This document shows, piece after piece, positions 63,854 through 64,000 of a stretch of 64,000 bases of DNA (the stretch's first letter is position 1; each line of letters begins with the position of its first letter). The position numbers and the translations under genes are program-made. The DNA is from Streptomyces camponoticapitis. GTDB taxonomy: Bacteria > Actinomycetota > Actinomycetes > Streptomycetales > Streptomycetaceae. The stretch is taken from assembly GCF_014646115.1 (NCBI RefSeq), contig NZ_BMMV01000013.1, positions 62,001 to 126,000 of the forward strand. The letters are read 5' to 3'. The notes below the pieces were generated by a model that was not told the DNA's origin, ran no database searches, and saw nothing but the letters and a program-made list of their open reading frames with translations.

Positions 63854-64000
63854 TTGGATCCGAGCACGGCCGGCAGACAGATTCCGGTGGTCGTCCTCGC
63901 GGGCTTCCTCGGCTCCGGCAAGACGACCCTGCTCAACCACCTCCTGCGGCGCCGGGCCGGCAACCGCGTCGCGGTCGTCGTCAACGACTTCGGGGCCGTC
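63854..64000 (+). CDS. CobW/COG0523-type GTPase (3' end outside window)
   Basis: Only the first 49 codons are present. TTG at 63854 is a probable start with GAGGAAG 13 nt upstream; no better start is in frame. The sequence QIPVVVLAGFLGSGKTTLLNHLL contains the Walker A GFLGSGKTT of COG0523 GTPases, and VAVVVNDFGAV is the next family motif (normally VNEFG or VNDFG). Such proteins deliver metals (zinc, cobalt, iron) or help cobalamin synthesis. The CxCC metal motif would lie beyond the window end. Confidence 0.85.
   Translation, partial: MDPSTAGRQIPVVVLAGFLGSGKTTLLNHLLRRRAGNRVAVVVNDFGAV

Overview
The window is a high-GC chromosomal segment from a streptomycete or close relative. Three things point there: the codon bias and the frequent GTG/TTG starts, the presence of whiH next to hrdB, and the gene order hflX - DinG-type helicase - lexA - nrdR - nrdJ - rnhB - RecQ-like helicase - whiH - hrdB - parE. 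I recall that order from the Streptomyces coelicolor core chromosome (roughly SCO5796-SCO5822); I recognised it and did not search for it. I saw no rRNA, tRNA, CRISPR array, insertion sequence or prophage.

Layout. 1-1103 is the end of hflX. 1242-3835 holds two tandem paralogous secreted serine-protease lipoproteins. 4145-9077 is an NRPS-independent siderophore (NIS) module: two IucA/IucC synthetases around a GNAT acyltransferase, with no precursor-forming enzymes in the window. 9116-16238 is DNA repair and deoxynucleotide supply (helicase, LexA, NrdR, B12-dependent NrdJ). 16493-19613 is accessory: TetR with a matching operator pair, an SDR, an F420-type luciferase-like oxidoreductase and a TerD protein. 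19756-25175 holds small conserved enzymes and unknowns (DUF1152, YdbC-like, histidine phosphatase, ADP-ribosylglycohydrolase, a DUF4153/4173-like membrane protein). 25268-27577 is a divergent MFS exporter/TetR pair with two perfect operators. 27769-36884 runs from RNase HII to an ABC protein and includes a RecQ helicase fused to a phosphoribosyltransferase-like domain, divergent from a DUF4192 gene across a perfect head-to-head pair of DnaA boxes. 37044-43771 is whiH, hrdB, a secreted trypsin-like protease, a DUF7455 zinc-ribbon protein and parE. 43886-50552 is an acetate-symporter locus (DUF485 + SSS symporter) flanked by two different two-component systems.

50897-63745 is the most interesting region: a gene set for using alpha-1,3-glucan. 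Two secreted GH87-type (mycodextranase / alpha-1,3-glucanase) beta-helix enzymes enclose a LacI/MalR-like regulator, an ABC sugar importer (lipoprotein and two permeases, no ATPase) and a cytoplasmic GH13 alpha-glucosidase. Both GH87 proteins show the same Asp...Asp-Asp spacing (23 and 24 residues). CTTGC-type repeats in three promoters are candidate operators for the LacI protein. The expected flow is extracellular cleavage of fungal-wall or bacterial alpha-1,3-glucan, import of nigero-oligosaccharides (probably powered by a shared ATPase such as MsiK encoded elsewhere) and intracellular hydrolysis to glucose. The window ends inside a CobW/COG0523 GTPase gene.

Regulatory DNA is unusually readable here: an SOS box at lexA, paired NrdR boxes at nrdR, a sigma-R-type promoter at hrdB, a sigma-WhiG-type -10 at whiH, palindromic TetR operators, several strong intrinsic terminators at convergent gene ends, and a group of apparently leaderless starts.
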